A stretch of 51,835 bases of DNA from contig PIXT01000062.1 in the NCBI GenBank assembly GCA_003096235.1, positions 1 through 51,835 on the forward strand. Reading direction: 5' to 3'. Source of the DNA: Candidatus Bathyarchaeum sp. (GTDB lineage Archaea; Thermoproteota; Bathyarchaeia; Bathyarchaeales; Bathyarchaeaceae). A program made the translations under genes and the position numbers. The notes beneath the pieces are model-generated. The model searched no databases, had not been told where the DNA came from, and worked only from the letters and a program-made list of their open reading frames with translations. Positions within the stretch are counted from its first letter, which is position 1. Each line of letters starts with the position of its first letter. This document shows positions 33,203 to 41,157 of this stretch, piece after piece.

Positions 33203-33228
33203 ATGTGTGCGCTTTTTTAAGCACACAT
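33203..33228 (+). terminator. Terminator after the dsrEFH operon
   Basis: ATGTGTGC-GCTTTTTTAA-GCACACAT makes a perfect 8-bp stem beginning two bases past the dsrH stop, and it is followed by TTTTGATTATTTTT. This is a convincing end to the operon transcript. Confidence 0.65.
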
Positions 33229-33262
33229 TTTGATTATTTTTAGTGTTGTTGCTTGAACTTTT

Positions 33263-33310
33263 GGAAAAAAGCCTGTTTTCAACAATGAACCTCTATTAGT
33301 CTCCTAATAT
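33263..33310 (+). repeat. Dispersed two-hairpin intergenic element, copy 3
   Basis: GAAAA..TTTTC, CAACAAT at 33280, then TATTAG (33294-33299), TCTC and CTAATA (33304-33309). The linker between CAACAAT and TATTAG differs from the other copies (GAACCTC), but its length is identical. The two inverted repeats are kept, so the spacing and stems seem to matter more than the linker. Confidence 0.8.
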
Positions 33311-33337
33311 ATGTGCTTGTTTTGTCCTTTTTCTGGG

Positions 33338-33901
33338 TTAGTGTAGATGTTTTATGATTCCGTATTCTCCAGTGACTGAGTCCTGAAACAGTTCTATGTG
33401 CGGTGGATAGAACGTGAAAACAACAAACAGGACCGCCAAAACCGCCAAAGCGATTAAGGAAACCACTTCTGCAATTTTTGGAAGCTGCTTGTATGTTAAT
33501 AGCTCGTAGCTTAGAACCTGTCCAATTATTACTGCTATAATGAAGCTTAGGATATCTATTGCAAAAATGCTCTCTTCTGTAATGCTGGTGTAGCCGTAGA
33601 ATATGGCGGGTATGACAAGGATTATCGAATATGCTGCTGCGGTTTTTGCCAAAAAGAAGTTGTTTGTCTGCTTTTTTATGAGAACGTATTCGATTATTGT
33701 GTATAGTATGATTGGCCAGACTCCAAGTTTGAGGTGTTCCCAGACGCTTTCGTTTACCGCTGAGAATGCGCCGACAATTGGGTTGTAGCCTGACAATTCA
33801 AAAGTAAAATGAAGTGCTCCACCAAGAAGAGAAATGAACAGTATCCCAAGCAGTTCATACCGTAGTATGACTCTTTTTTGGTTTAAATCCAACAAAATCA
33901 C
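33338..33901 (-). CDS. DUF6512-like membrane protein
   Basis: A 187-residue integral membrane protein with about six hydrophobic segments. GGALHFTFELSGYNPIVGAF and AVNESVWEHLKLGVWP match the conserved N-terminal motif of the DUF6512-type family, whose function is unknown. The conserved histidines and glutamates (HFTFE, NESVWEH) lie at membrane borders and could bind a metal. The gene is bracketed by copies 3 and 4 of the dispersed element in the same orientation. Confidence 0.75.
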   Translation of the reverse strand: MILLDLNQKRVILRYELLGILFISLLGGALHFTFELSGYNPIVGAFSAVNESVWEHLKLGVWPIILYTIIEYVLIKKQTNNFFLAKTAAAYSIILVIPAIFYGYTSITEESIFAIDILSFIIAVIIGQVLSYELLTYKQLPKIAEVVSLIALAVLAVLFVVFTFYPPHIELFQDSVTGEYGIIKHLH

Positions 33902-33950
33902 TACATATTATATTGGCGAAATTTGGATTTAAGGTTTAATACCAAAATTC

Positions 33951-34000
33951 AGAAAAAAGGATGTTTTCAACAATCTTTTGCTATTAGGCTACTAATATGC
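33951..34000 (+). repeat. Dispersed two-hairpin intergenic element, copy 4
   Basis: GAAAA..TTTTC, CAACAAT at 33968, TATTAG (33982-33987), GCTA, CTAATA (33992-33997). It lies 50 bases upstream of the membrane-protein start at 33901 and downstream of L37e, both on the other strand. The 4-base loop differs from copies 1 and 3, but both stems are perfect. The gap from 33902 to 34146 holds nothing else clear. Confidence 0.8.
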
Positions 34001-34146
34001 TGCAAGTTTGTGTGAAAAACTGCCATATTGTTATATCAAAAAATGTTATGGGTAAAAGGGTAACATTGACTGGTCTAATAGAATGTTTTGAAATGTACAA
34101 AAGTAGAGTGTAAAAAAGTAAAAATAGATAGAAAATAGGCGGCAGA

Positions 34147-34344
34147 TTAGACGAGTCTTGCCCCGTTTAGGGTTTTTGTCTGCCACGAGTATCTTCTTAT
34201 TTTTGCTGATTCGCCGTAGTTACATGCTGAGCATTTCTTTGTTTTTATGTTATATGCTCGTCTGCCACAGCGCCTGCAGCGAATGTGAATAGTTTTGTGT
34301 GCGCGTCTACCAAAAGATGACGTGCCTTTGCTTGTTTTTCCCAA
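34147..34344 (-). CDS. rpl37e: 50S ribosomal protein L37e
   Basis: A 65-residue zinc-binding large-subunit protein. GKTSKGTSSFGRRAHKTIHIRCRRCG begins it (shown only in part as GTSSFGRR and CRRCG), and CSACNYGESAKIRRYSW completes the four-cysteine finger. It starts at TTG 34344, five bases after GGTGA. It follows the Lsm gene by five bases on the same strand, a widely conserved archaeal pair. Confidence 0.95.
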   Translation of the reverse strand: MGKTSKGTSSFGRRAHKTIHIRCRRCGRRAYNIKTKKCSACNYGESAKIRRYSWQTKTLNGARLV

Positions 34345-34349
34345 TTATA

Positions 34350-34595
34350 TCACCTTGGTGGAGGAGAAATTATTACGACGTTGTCGCCACGGACTATGAT
34401 GGCGCCAAGTTTCTTTACGTTTTCTACATCGGTTGTGTCGTCGGTCTCATCTAACACTAAGTTGAGGTGTTGATCAAAGCCCTTGAGTTTTCCCCGTAGT
34501 TTCTTTCCGCCTCTCAATCGTACTAGAACTATTTTTCCGAGACTTTCTTCCAGAATTTTGGTGGCCATTTCGCTCATATGAATCCTCTCGTCCAC
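34350..34595 (-). CDS. Lsm/Sm-like archaeal protein (SmAP)
   Basis: An 81-residue (or shorter) RNA-binding protein that forms a heptameric ring. Sm1 is visible as VRLRGGKKLRGKLKGFDQHLNLVLDE and Sm2 as GAIIVRGDNVVIISP. The first ATG, at residue 7 or 10, may be the real start, because GAGAGG precedes the ATG at 34577 at a good distance. The protein is of the usual size. It is co-transcribed with L37e. Confidence 0.94.
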   Translation of the reverse strand: MDERIHMSEMATKILEESLGKIVLVRLRGGKKLRGKLKGFDQHLNLVLDETDDTTDVENVKKLGAIIVRGDNVVIISPPPR

Positions 34596-34791
34596 TTTGT
34601 TTTGTATCGTTTATAGGTTTTAGCTTGACGATTTAAAGGTATCTGCCTTCTATTTTATGGTTTCTATAATCCGTTTCCGTTTCTGAGGCAAAACTATTCC
34701 ATGCAATATTTAATCAGATTTTATGTCAATAGTTTGCAGTTTAACAAAAAAAGAATGAAAAAAGAAGAGACGAAGAATAGACGTGGCTTGT

Positions 34792-35391
34792 TTATTCGAT
34801 TTTTATGTTCTGGCTTTTGGTTTTTTGTTGTTTCTTTTTGGGGACGGTGATGTCTAAAACGCCGTTCTTGTATTTCGATGTAGCCTTTTTTGAGTCTACC
34901 TTGGCGGGCAATTCAATTTCTTTGAAGTATTTGTGTCGAGGAGTGTCAACAGAAATTGTTAACGTATCAGCGGTTCCGGAGAGCTTAATGTCGTCTTTCT
35001 CGACACCGGGGAGTTCAATTATCACCCTGACTTTGCCGTCAGCATCTATTATGTCTGCTAGGGGTTCCCGTTTCTCCTTGACTTCCATGTGTGGTTTTCC
35101 AAGTCGAGTTTCTGCTTTGAAATTTCCGAACTCTTTTACGTTTGGTTTTCCATCTGGACCTACAGTTACGCTGTATCCGTAGACAAATGGTCCCCAGCTT
35201 TGTACTTTAGTTCCGTTGGGTAATGTTTGTTCTCGTTGTAGATCTTCGGGTGCTTGTTTGGATAATTTCTCGAATTCTTTTGCTATAGTCTCTTCCATTT
35301 CTTTGAAGGTCTTGTTCATATCAAAAATGTCGCCTTCAGAAAAGGGCGATTTTCCATTAAACCATCTAGACCATCGGTTTTCTTTTGACAG
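34792..35391 (-). CDS. hsp20: Hsp20 family small heat-shock protein (CTG start)
   Basis: A chaperone of 199 residues if read from CTG 35391. The alpha-crystallin domain is DIIDADGKVRVIIELPGVEKDDI through GVLDITVPKK. The first ATG (35319) would remove WSRWFNGKSPFSEGDIFDM, which is a normal Hsp20 N-terminus. The frame is closed by TGA 35398, and the only plausible start between them is CTG, with AGGAGGTGA ending six bases before it. The SD site overlaps the end of the ArsR-like gene, so the two genes are coupled; stress control by that regulator is inferred. Confidence 0.88.
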   Translation of the reverse strand: MSKENRWSRWFNGKSPFSEGDIFDMNKTFKEMEETIAKEFEKLSKQAPEDLQREQTLPNGTKVQSWGPFVYGYSVTVGPDGKPNVKEFGNFKAETRLGKPHMEVKEKREPLADIIDADGKVRVIIELPGVEKDDIKLSGTADTLTISVDTPRHKYFKEIELPAKVDSKKATSKYKNGVLDITVPKKKQQKTKSQNIKIE

Positions 35392-35397
35392 TGTCTT

Positions 35398-35406
35398 TCA
35401 CCTCCT
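35398..35406 (-). promoter_or_regulatory. Strong Shine-Dalgarno deciding the hsp20 CTG start
   Basis: On the minus strand the bases read AGGAGGTGA, a nine-base match to the 16S anti-Shine-Dalgarno, ending six bases before CTG 35391. It is far from ATG 35319, 80 bases away, so the CTG is the expected start. Confidence 0.7.
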
Positions 35407-35818
35407 AAATGTTTTCCATTTCTTCTAGTGACTCTAGTAATCGGCGTAGGGCGAGGCTCAGAGTAAGGAAGGCTGATTGACCGAATTCTGAGCAGTGATA
35501 TGTTCCTCTGCCAGTTTTTGTTAGGAATCCGCCTTCGCTGAGTTTTCTTGAGTTTTCCCACACGGTTTTTGGGTTTAAATCCAAGTCTTTCATGAAGTCT
35601 GCGAAGTTCATTGTGCTGTCTTCTTCCACTACGACTCTTCTCATCATTCTTAGTCGGGTTTGGTTTGATAGTGCATCGAACATGTTAGAGAACCTCTGGA
35701 AATCTTCTTCGAACGCTTCGAATTCTGTTTCAAGTTGGTCTTTTGGCCAGTCCATGGGAGATAGGGGCACTTCGAGAATTATTTTTCCGTCGCGTACTAG
35801 TTGCAGTTTTAGTGTCAT
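35405..35818 (-). CDS. ArsR-like winged-helix regulator
   Basis: A 137-residue protein. The helix-turn-helix part reads MFDALSNQTRLRMMRRVV, then TMNFADFMKDLDLNPKTVWENSRKLSEGGF, and a wing with GRGTYHCSEFG, typical of an ArsR-like or Phr-type regulator. ATG 35818 is chosen because GAGGT precedes it; the frame extends 11 codons further up without a better site. Its stop overlaps the hsp20 ribosome binding site. Archaeal heat-shock repressors such as Phr are of this class, so hsp20 control is plausible. Confidence 0.8.
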   Translation of the reverse strand: MTLKLQLVRDGKIILEVPLSPMDWPKDQLETEFEAFEEDFQRFSNMFDALSNQTRLRMMRRVVVEEDSTMNFADFMKDLDLNPKTVWENSRKLSEGGFLTKTGRGTYHCSEFGQSAFLTLSLALRRLLESLEEMENI

Positions 35819-35942
35819 ACGACCTCGTCCTTTATTACCTACAAGTAACAATCACTGCTTCCGATATAAACATTACTATTTAGTAATAAATAACACATAG
35901 CCAAACAAACAGACTATCAAAACAGCAACAAACACTAGAAAA

Positions 35943-36413
35943 TCATTGAATCCGCGTTATGATACCTGTAAGCGCATTCACCATTTTCACATGTCTATTT
36001 TCATCTTCAACAAGCTGCCTCAGAATCTTATAGAAAAAATCAACATCTTCAACGCCAGACAAAGCTGCAACAAGCTTCGGGTCAGTCTTCTCTGCCAGTT
36101 CGGTGTACAAATCTGCAACTGTCTTGTCATGTCCAATAATTCTTTGTAGTATCTCTGCGTCAAGCATTCCTTCAAAATCGAAGGTTGCTTCAGGAATTTC
36201 GTCTGTGGGCGATTTAAGATGTAGTGTTTCCAGCAGTTGTTCTAAGTCGAGCCTGTGTTTATGTGATTCTCTAGCTAAAGTCAGAACCGTTGCTCTATAT
36301 GTCGAGTCTACAGCAACAAAACCTTTCCAAACAGATAGGGACTCAAACTTCTTCTCGATCTCCCAGCTTCTATGAAGCAGAAACTGCAATTCTTGCTTAG
36401 TTGAGATCGCCAT
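35943..36413 (-). CDS. Ferritin-like/rubrerythrin-like helical protein
   Basis: A 156-residue, mainly helical protein. ELQFLLHRSWEIEKKFESLS and LTLARESHKHRLDLEQLLE, followed by a C-terminal LRQLVEDENRHVKMVNAL, place E-x-x-H-type pairs as in four-helix ferritin-like proteins, but the full set of metal ligands is not certain. The start at ATG 36413 avoids overlap with pyrI; the open frame extends 48 codons upstream into pyrI. Function is unknown; metal storage or stress defence is a guess. Confidence 0.62.
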   Translation of the reverse strand: MAISTKQELQFLLHRSWEIEKKFESLSVWKGFVAVDSTYRATVLTLARESHKHRLDLEQLLETLHLKSPTDEIPEATFDFEGMLDAEILQRIIGHDKTVADLYTELAEKTDPKLVAALSGVEDVDFFYKILRQLVEDENRHVKMVNALTGIITRIQ

Positions 36414-36513
36414 CAAACCACAAAAGAAACTTCTAGTTGCCAACTGATAACGGTTATGAAGCAGAAATTCACCTGAAAACAAAGGCTTTTTTGGCTTTGG
36501 CACAATCACAACG

Positions 36514-36978
36514 TTAGAACTGTTTGGGGATGTCTTGCTTTTCCATGATGTATCCACAGTAATGGCATCTTAGGCGCAAAGGCTCTTCGTTGTCCACGTA
36601 AAACGTCGATTTCACGGGTTCTTTGCTGTTTGATATACACACGGGGTTTGCGCACTTGACGGTTTCCCGTATCATTTTAGGCAGCCTAACCAACTGCTTG
36701 TCTACAACCTCGTAGTTTCTGATAATGTTTATACTTGCGTGCGGAGCCAACAAGGCAATCTTGTCTACTTCTTGCGATTTCAGCTCTCTGCCCTCAATCT
36801 TCACCATGTCCTTTAAGCCCAACGTTTTGCTGGGCACATTCATGCCAACAGTCACTATGCCCTTGACGTGATCCCTTATCCTCAAAATCTTTAACACTTC
36901 TAAGGCATGCCCAGCAGTGATGTGGTCTATCACTGTGCCATCTTTGATTTTGGATACACGCAAAGTAGTTTCAGCCAA
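36514..36978 (-). CDS. pyrI: Aspartate carbamoyltransferase regulatory chain PyrI
   Basis: A 154-residue allosteric subunit of aspartate transcarbamoylase. [20 protein letters not shown] is the nucleotide-binding N-domain, and the C-terminal zinc site is CANPVC..CHYCGY. It starts at TTG 36978 in the family position; the frame before it is open but not conserved. pyrI usually lies directly after pyrB, but here pyrB is about 7 kb away, at 44265, so the pair is split. Confidence 0.95.
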   Translation of the reverse strand: MAETTLRVSKIKDGTVIDHITAGHALEVLKILRIRDHVKGIVTVGMNVPSKTLGLKDMVKIEGRELKSQEVDKIALLAPHASINIIRNYEVVDKQLVRLPKMIRETVKCANPVCISNSKEPVKSTFYVDNEEPLRLRCHYCGYIMEKQDIPKQF

Positions 36979-37149
36979 GTTAACCCGCCCCTCAGGTTCA
37001 CTATAACATATTTTATGCATAAAGAGTTTATCTATAACTGCTGCTTAATCAGCAACTAACTCAACAGTAGAATCCATAACTGCAGGCTTCATCCAAAAAT
37101 CGCAATAAGAACTAGAGGGGCTACGTCGCTAAACCTGCTTACGCGTTAT

Positions 37150-37371
37150 TCACTTATGTTTAAGTCCTAGTTTGGAAAGCAGAGATAAAGTTAACATTTT
37201 GAAATGGTGTTTAACGCCATAAACCTGAGAAGGCACAATTAAACGTGTGTAGGTAGTGTTTCTCTTTCGAATTACCAAGAAAGTTTTACACGCAGAGGGG
37301 GCGCTGGGTCTTGTTGGAATGTCATATACAGTGAAAGCGTTTTTTAAGCATTCGACATCTTCAAAGCTCAT
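37150..37371 (-). CDS. Small orphan protein (73 residues)
   Basis: The frame starts at ATG 37371, seven bases after CGGAGG, a good ribosome binding site that marks it as probably real. It reads SFEDVECLKNAFTVYDIPTR with a basic C-terminus (LLSKLGLKHK). I recognise no family; the VYDIP and KTFLVIRKRN stretches look like beta strands. The regions on both sides (37021-37149 and 37414-37587) show nothing clear. Confidence 0.5.
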   Translation of the reverse strand: MSFEDVECLKNAFTVYDIPTRPSAPSACKTFLVIRKRNTTYTRLIVPSQVYGVKHHFKMLTLSLLSKLGLKHK

Positions 37372-37587
37372 CAAATTCCTCCGAAACAAATCAACTTGAC
37401 ACGAAAAACGCACCCATCAGCTTTTAGTGACATTACAGTGATGTGACAACTTGGTTTTAGACGTGAGTGAAGTACCAAGGGTCACTCAATTTGGGTTCTG
37501 TTTTTCTCACTTTACTCTTTTTTAGCTTTGGCATTTTAACCACAAAATAGTGATTAATAAAAAACTATATTCAAATTACCCAAATAC

Positions 37588-37607
37588 TATATAGATAACT
37601 AATTAGT
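37588..37607 (+). promoter_or_regulatory. Promoter and palindrome before the ArsC-type gene
   Basis: CTATATAG (37588-37595) is a TATA-like element, and ACTAATTAGT (37598-37607) is a perfect 10-bp palindrome just downstream, where a repressor would block initiation near 37615. An ArsR-type or Fur-type protein is a candidate, but none lies beside this gene. Confidence 0.45.
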
Positions 37608-37685
37608 CAATATAGACTTGTAGAGTCTTTTGTGATAATGCTTACATCCACAAAAACCTAACATATATTTTGAGAGGTTCAAACA

Positions 37686-38099
37686 GTGAACGACCAAACA
37701 AAGAAGATTCTTTTTTTGTGTACACACAATTCTGCTCGGTCTCAAATGGCAGAAGGAATCCTTAACGCATTCTACGGAGACAGATACGAAGGCTACAGTG
37801 CAGGGGTAACGCCCACAAAAGTCAATCCATATGTGATTAAGGCAATGGCAAAAATTGGAATAGATATTTCCAGAAACCGTTCAAAAAGCATTGAAGAATT
37901 CCGTGGAGAAAACTTTGACTATGTGGTAACCGTATGTGACAGCGCCAAAGAAGCTTGCCCATTTTTTCCTGGAGAAACGATTATCCACAAATCGTTTGAA
38001 GATCCTTCTCAATTCAAAGGTTCTGAAGAGGAAATCATAAAACAAGTTGAAAAAGTAAGAAACGAAATCAAAGAGTGGATAAAGAAAACTTTCGCCTAA
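37686..38099 (+). CDS. arsC: ArsC-type arsenate reductase / low-MW phosphatase
   Basis: A 137-residue protein. ILFLCTHNSARSQMAEGIL is the P-loop, with the nucleophile cysteine and CxxxxxR. VCDSAKEACPFFPG supplies the second cysteine pair used by thioredoxin-coupled ArsC enzymes. Both point to arsenate reduction, though low-molecular-weight phosphatase activity is an alternative. It starts at GTG 37686 after GAGAGGTT. Standing next to the pst genes suggests protection against arsenate taken up with phosphate; that is inference. Confidence 0.88.
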   Translation: MNDQTKKILFLCTHNSARSQMAEGILNAFYGDRYEGYSAGVTPTKVNPYVIKAMAKIGIDISRNRSKSIEEFRGENFDYVVTVCDSAKEACPFFPGETIIHKSFEDPSQFKGSEEEIIKQVEKVRNEIKEWIKKTFA

Positions 38100-38190
38100 G
38101 AAAAAGGGCAGTTCGTTGATGTGATGCACTTTGTGCTGCCGCTGAGATATTAAGTGAAAGAGGGGAGGTGCCCTGTTGTTCTTTGGGTTT

Positions 38191-38859
38191 TTACTGTGCG
38201 TTTGCAAGAGTGACAATGTAATCGGCTGTATCAGCACACATGTCAGCAGCTTCTTCAAGGAATTCAACCATGTCATCAAAGATTATCATTGCGCCAGTAT
38301 TCATCTGTTCTGCATATTTAATGAACAAAGACTTTATCTCAAGATATTCCTTGTCGATTCCAGCTTCGATTTGTTCGACTTTGTGAGCGCCTTTCATAGC
38401 TTCTGATGGATTTGCGGAGATGTTTTCTATGCTGGTGCGTAAGGCAGTTGCACAATCTACAAGAGTCGAAGTTATGTGAACTGCTTTTTCCCATAGTTCA
38501 TCTGGAATTTTGGACTCACCAAGCATCACTATGCACCGTGCCGCGTCTTTCACATGATCTGCAAACGTGTCGAGACGTTTCACAAGGTGCAGCAGGTCTT
38601 CGCGGTAGTCAGCAAACAGAGCTGCGCCCTTAGATAATTCTTTGAATACTTCTGTTCTTAAGTGATCGATTTCTTCTTCAACAGTAAACAGTTTCTCAAT
38701 ACGTTGCCTTGCGTCTTTGATTTTTGCTGCAGAAACTTTTTGCATAGCCTCATGAAGCAATGTCACGGTGTCAAGAGCGGTTGTTATCTGTTCTTGAGCT
38801 AAATCCAACAATTTTGTTCTACGATGTCTTTCAAACCAAGCATAACTTTTCTTAGCCAT
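38191..38859 (-). CDS. DUF47 family protein (PhoU-like)
   Basis: A 222-residue, all-helical protein of the DUF47/TIGR00153 family, related to PhoU. YAWFERHRRTKLLDLAQEQI begins it, and repeated E-x-x-x-D pairs (VEEEIDHLRTEV and LVKRLDTFADHVKDAARC) bind metal in the related proteins. In many organisms it pairs with a Pit phosphate transporter; here it is the last gene of the pst cluster. GGAGGGAAAAAA precedes its ATG, and it lies 28 bases after phoU. Confidence 0.87.
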   Translation of the reverse strand: MAKKSYAWFERHRRTKLLDLAQEQITTALDTVTLLHEAMQKVSAAKIKDARQRIEKLFTVEEEIDHLRTEVFKELSKGAALFADYREDLLHLVKRLDTFADHVKDAARCIVMLGESKIPDELWEKAVHITSTLVDCATALRTSIENISANPSEAMKGAHKVEQIEAGIDKEYLEIKSLFIKYAEQMNTGAMIIFDDMVEFLEEAADMCADTADYIVTLANAQ

Positions 38860-38887
38860 TTTTTTCCCTCCTTTATAGTTTTATAAC

Positions 38888-39529
38888 TTACCTTAAGGTC
38901 GTTCTTTTTCCCGTTGCAAGATACATAATGGACTCACCAATGTATGTCGCATGATCAGCAATTCGTTCAAGATACCTAACAACAAGCAGACTTGAAATCG
39001 TGCACCCCGTTGTAGTATTAGTTTCGATTAATTTGTCAAGGTAACTATAGTATAACTCATCAACACGTTTCTCCATTTTAGACAACGTTTTCGCGAGTTC
39101 TGTATCGTGGTTCTTTAGTGTTTGTATACTTGTTTCAACCATGTTCAGGGTTTCTATTCCCATCTCCTTGAGAATTTTCCTGAAAGAGATGTCACATTCG
39201 CCCATTCCCCCGAGCCGTTCAGAGATTTGTGAAATATCAAGGGCGTATCTTCCGTATCGTCTAAAGTCATAGCAGATTTTCATGTACGATTTTACTATTC
39301 GAAGATCAGAAGCCACTGGCTGGAACCTAGCGATAATTTCGAATGCTATGTCCTCAATCGGATCCGCCATCGAAGACAGCGTGTCTGAAAGGCTTTTTAT
39401 CTGCTCGGGCGTGTGTGTGCCTTCAAGGTAGTTCACGACAGACAAAGAAACGGTTTGTTGGGCAAGCTCTCCCATACGAAAGAGCATGCTCGCTAACTGT
39501 TCTAGTCCTGCATCAATTAATCTCTTCAT
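38888..39529 (-). CDS. phoU: Phosphate uptake regulator PhoU
   Basis: A 213-residue protein with two PhoU repeats. LASMLFRMGELAQQTVSLSV begins the first, and the pairs DPIEDIAFEIIARFQPVASDLR and VVRYLERIADHATYIGES carry the expected E-x-x-x-D metal sites. It helps hold Pst transport in check when phosphate is ample. GGTGAAACAAAATG gives a clear start. It follows pstB by ten bases and is part of the pst operon. Confidence 0.93.
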   Translation of the reverse strand: MKRLIDAGLEQLASMLFRMGELAQQTVSLSVVNYLEGTHTPEQIKSLSDTLSSMADPIEDIAFEIIARFQPVASDLRIVKSYMKICYDFRRYGRYALDISQISERLGGMGECDISFRKILKEMGIETLNMVETSIQTLKNHDTELAKTLSKMEKRVDELYYSYLDKLIETNTTTGCTISSLLVVRYLERIADHATYIGESIMYLATGKRTTLR

Positions 39530-39539
39530 TTTGTTTCAC

Positions 39540-40301
39540 CTAACCAAATTCTCCCGTGATATATTGTTCAGTTAATTCGTGCTGGGGATTCTCAAAGATG
39601 CCCTTGGTTTTGCCCTGCTCGATTATCTTCCCCAGATACAAGAAGACAGTGTAGTCAGAGACTCTTGAGGCTTGCTGCATATTGTGCGTGACTATCACAA
39701 CAGTATAATCTGTAGACAGAATTCTTATGAGTTGCTCAATTTTTGCTGTAGCAGCAGGATCCAAAGCACTACAAGGCTCATCCATGAGAATAACTTCGGG
39801 GTCAACAGCCAATGCGCGGGCAATACACAACCGTTGTTGCTGTCCACCAGAAAGATCAAAAGCACTATCATTAAGGCGATCATGAACTTCGTCCCATATC
39901 GCAGCAGCTCTCAAACTTTTTTCAACAATTTTGTCAAGGGCTTTTCCTTTTGCAATTTTGTGGATTTTTGGACCAAAAGCAACGTTCTCGTATATTGATT
40001 TAGGAAGCGGGTTTGGTTTTTGGAACACCATTCCGACCTGTCTTCTAAGGTCGTAGACGTTAGTGTTGCTGTCGTAAACGTTTTTTCCGCCAATAAATAT
40101 GTCTCCGGTTGTTTTGCTGGATTTAATTACATCATTCATCCGATTGAATGCCCTAAGCATTGTTGATTTGCCACAACCTGAGGGACCCATAATGGCAGTT
40201 ACTGCGTTCGCCTTGATTTTTAGGTCAACGCCTCTAATGACATGCTTTTCTCCAAACCAGATGTTTAGTTGTTTGATGTCTATTTTGTCAGCTTGACTCA
40301 A
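39540..40301 (-). CDS. pstB: Phosphate ABC transporter ATPase PstB
   Basis: A 253-residue ABC ATPase. Walker A is [21 protein letters not shown], the signature [16 protein letters not shown], and Walker [14 protein letters not shown]; the H-loop is [10 protein letters not shown]. The conserved [20 protein letters not shown] segment is typical of PstB (given here without its first residues). It starts at TTG 40301, seven bases after GGTGA. It drives the PstA-PstC channel. Length is normal. Confidence 0.96.
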   Translation of the reverse strand: MSQADKIDIKQLNIWFGEKHVIRGVDLKIKANAVTAIMGPSGCGKSTMLRAFNRMNDVIKSSKTTGDIFIGGKNVYDSNTNVYDLRRQVGMVFQKPNPLPKSIYENVAFGPKIHKIAKGKALDKIVEKSLRAAAIWDEVHDRLNDSAFDLSGGQQQRLCIARALAVDPEVILMDEPCSALDPAATAKIEQLIRILSTDYTVVIVTHNMQQASRVSDYTVFLYLGKIIEQGKTKGIFENPQHELTEQYITGEFG

Positions 40302-40323
40302 ATAGCAATCACCTGCTTTTTGC

Positions 40324-41157
40324 TTAACTTAACCATGGTTGTTTTCTCCTGTAATAGATTCTGAGTATTATCGCAATGAGCGAAAAAGTAACAACAATTA
40401 AAAAGAGAATCAATGCGATTCCAAAAACGCTTTCTGCAGGCTCTCCCTGCGCCACTATTTTGACGTACATGTTAAAGGAAAGCGTCATCACAGGCTCAAA
40501 TGGCGAACGGGGCAAGCCCCTAGTTATTATTACGGAAGATGTGAAGAGTATCGCCGCTGTTTCTCCTGCAACTCTGGCAATGCCCAAAATTACGCTTGTT
40601 ACGATTCCAGGCGCTGCAGCGATTAAAGTTGTCAGGCTAATTGCCTTCCATTTTGTTGCACCCAACCCTAGTGCAGCTTGCTTAAATGATTTAGGAACAA
40701 TCCGTATAGCCTCTTCAGAGCCCCTTATGACGATTGGAAGAATCATCAACGCAAGCGTTAGCCAACCAGACATAAGAGATATGCCAAATCCAAGTTGTTT
40801 GCTGAAAAAGGTGAAACCGAATAAGCCAATAATTATTGAGGGCACACCAGCCAAATTGTTTATGGCTTGATCGATAATGCGTGTGATTTTTCCGCTGGGA
40901 GCATATTCCACAAGGTAGATGGCTGCGAAAACTCCAATCGGACCCGCAATTGCAGCTGCGCCCAAGAACAAGTAAACGGTTCCCACAATCATTTCGAATG
41001 CTCCTCCCTTGAGAGCGCTTGTGGTTAAAAACTCGAGATTTAAGGATCCGACTCCTGTTAAGAGGGTAGCGGCAATCCAGAAGAAAGCCAACAAACAAAT
41101 GACCACAGGTACGCCTAAGGCGAAGAAGAATACTCGTTCTTTAGTTTGGCTTCCTAT
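40324..41157 (-). CDS. pstA: Phosphate ABC transporter permease PstA (ATA start)
   Basis: A 277-residue membrane protein if read from ATA 41157. The ABC permease motif is [25 protein letters not shown], and about six hydrophobic segments are present. The first canonical start, GTG 41106, falls inside the first membrane helix and would remove [16 protein letters not shown] 41157 overlaps the pstC stop as ATAG, and GAGGTG ends seven bases before it. This gives a normal PstA N-terminus, so ATA is the likely start. Confidence 0.9.
   Translation of the reverse strand: MGSQTKERVFFFALGVPVVICLLAFFWIAATLLTGVGSLNLEFLTTSALKGGAFEMIVGTVYLFLGAAAIAGPIGVFAAIYLVEYAPSGKITRIIDQAINNLAGVPSIIIGLFGFTFFSKQLGFGISLMSGWLTLALMILPIVIRGSEEAIRIVPKSFKQAALGLGATKWKAISLTTLIAAAPGIVTSVILGIARVAGETAAILFTSSVIITRGLPRSPFEPVMTLSFNMYVKIVAQGEPAESVFGIALILFLIVVTFSLIAIILRIYYRRKQPWLS

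Noticed and set aside
36414..36557. The 48-residue upstream extension of the ferritin-like gene
   Set aside because: It overlaps the pyrI 3' end and is not protein-like; ATG 36413 gives the coherent helical protein.
41106..41108. GTG 41106 as the true pstA start
   Set aside because: It falls inside the first membrane helix, and no ribosome binding site precedes it; the ATA 41157 reading fits better.
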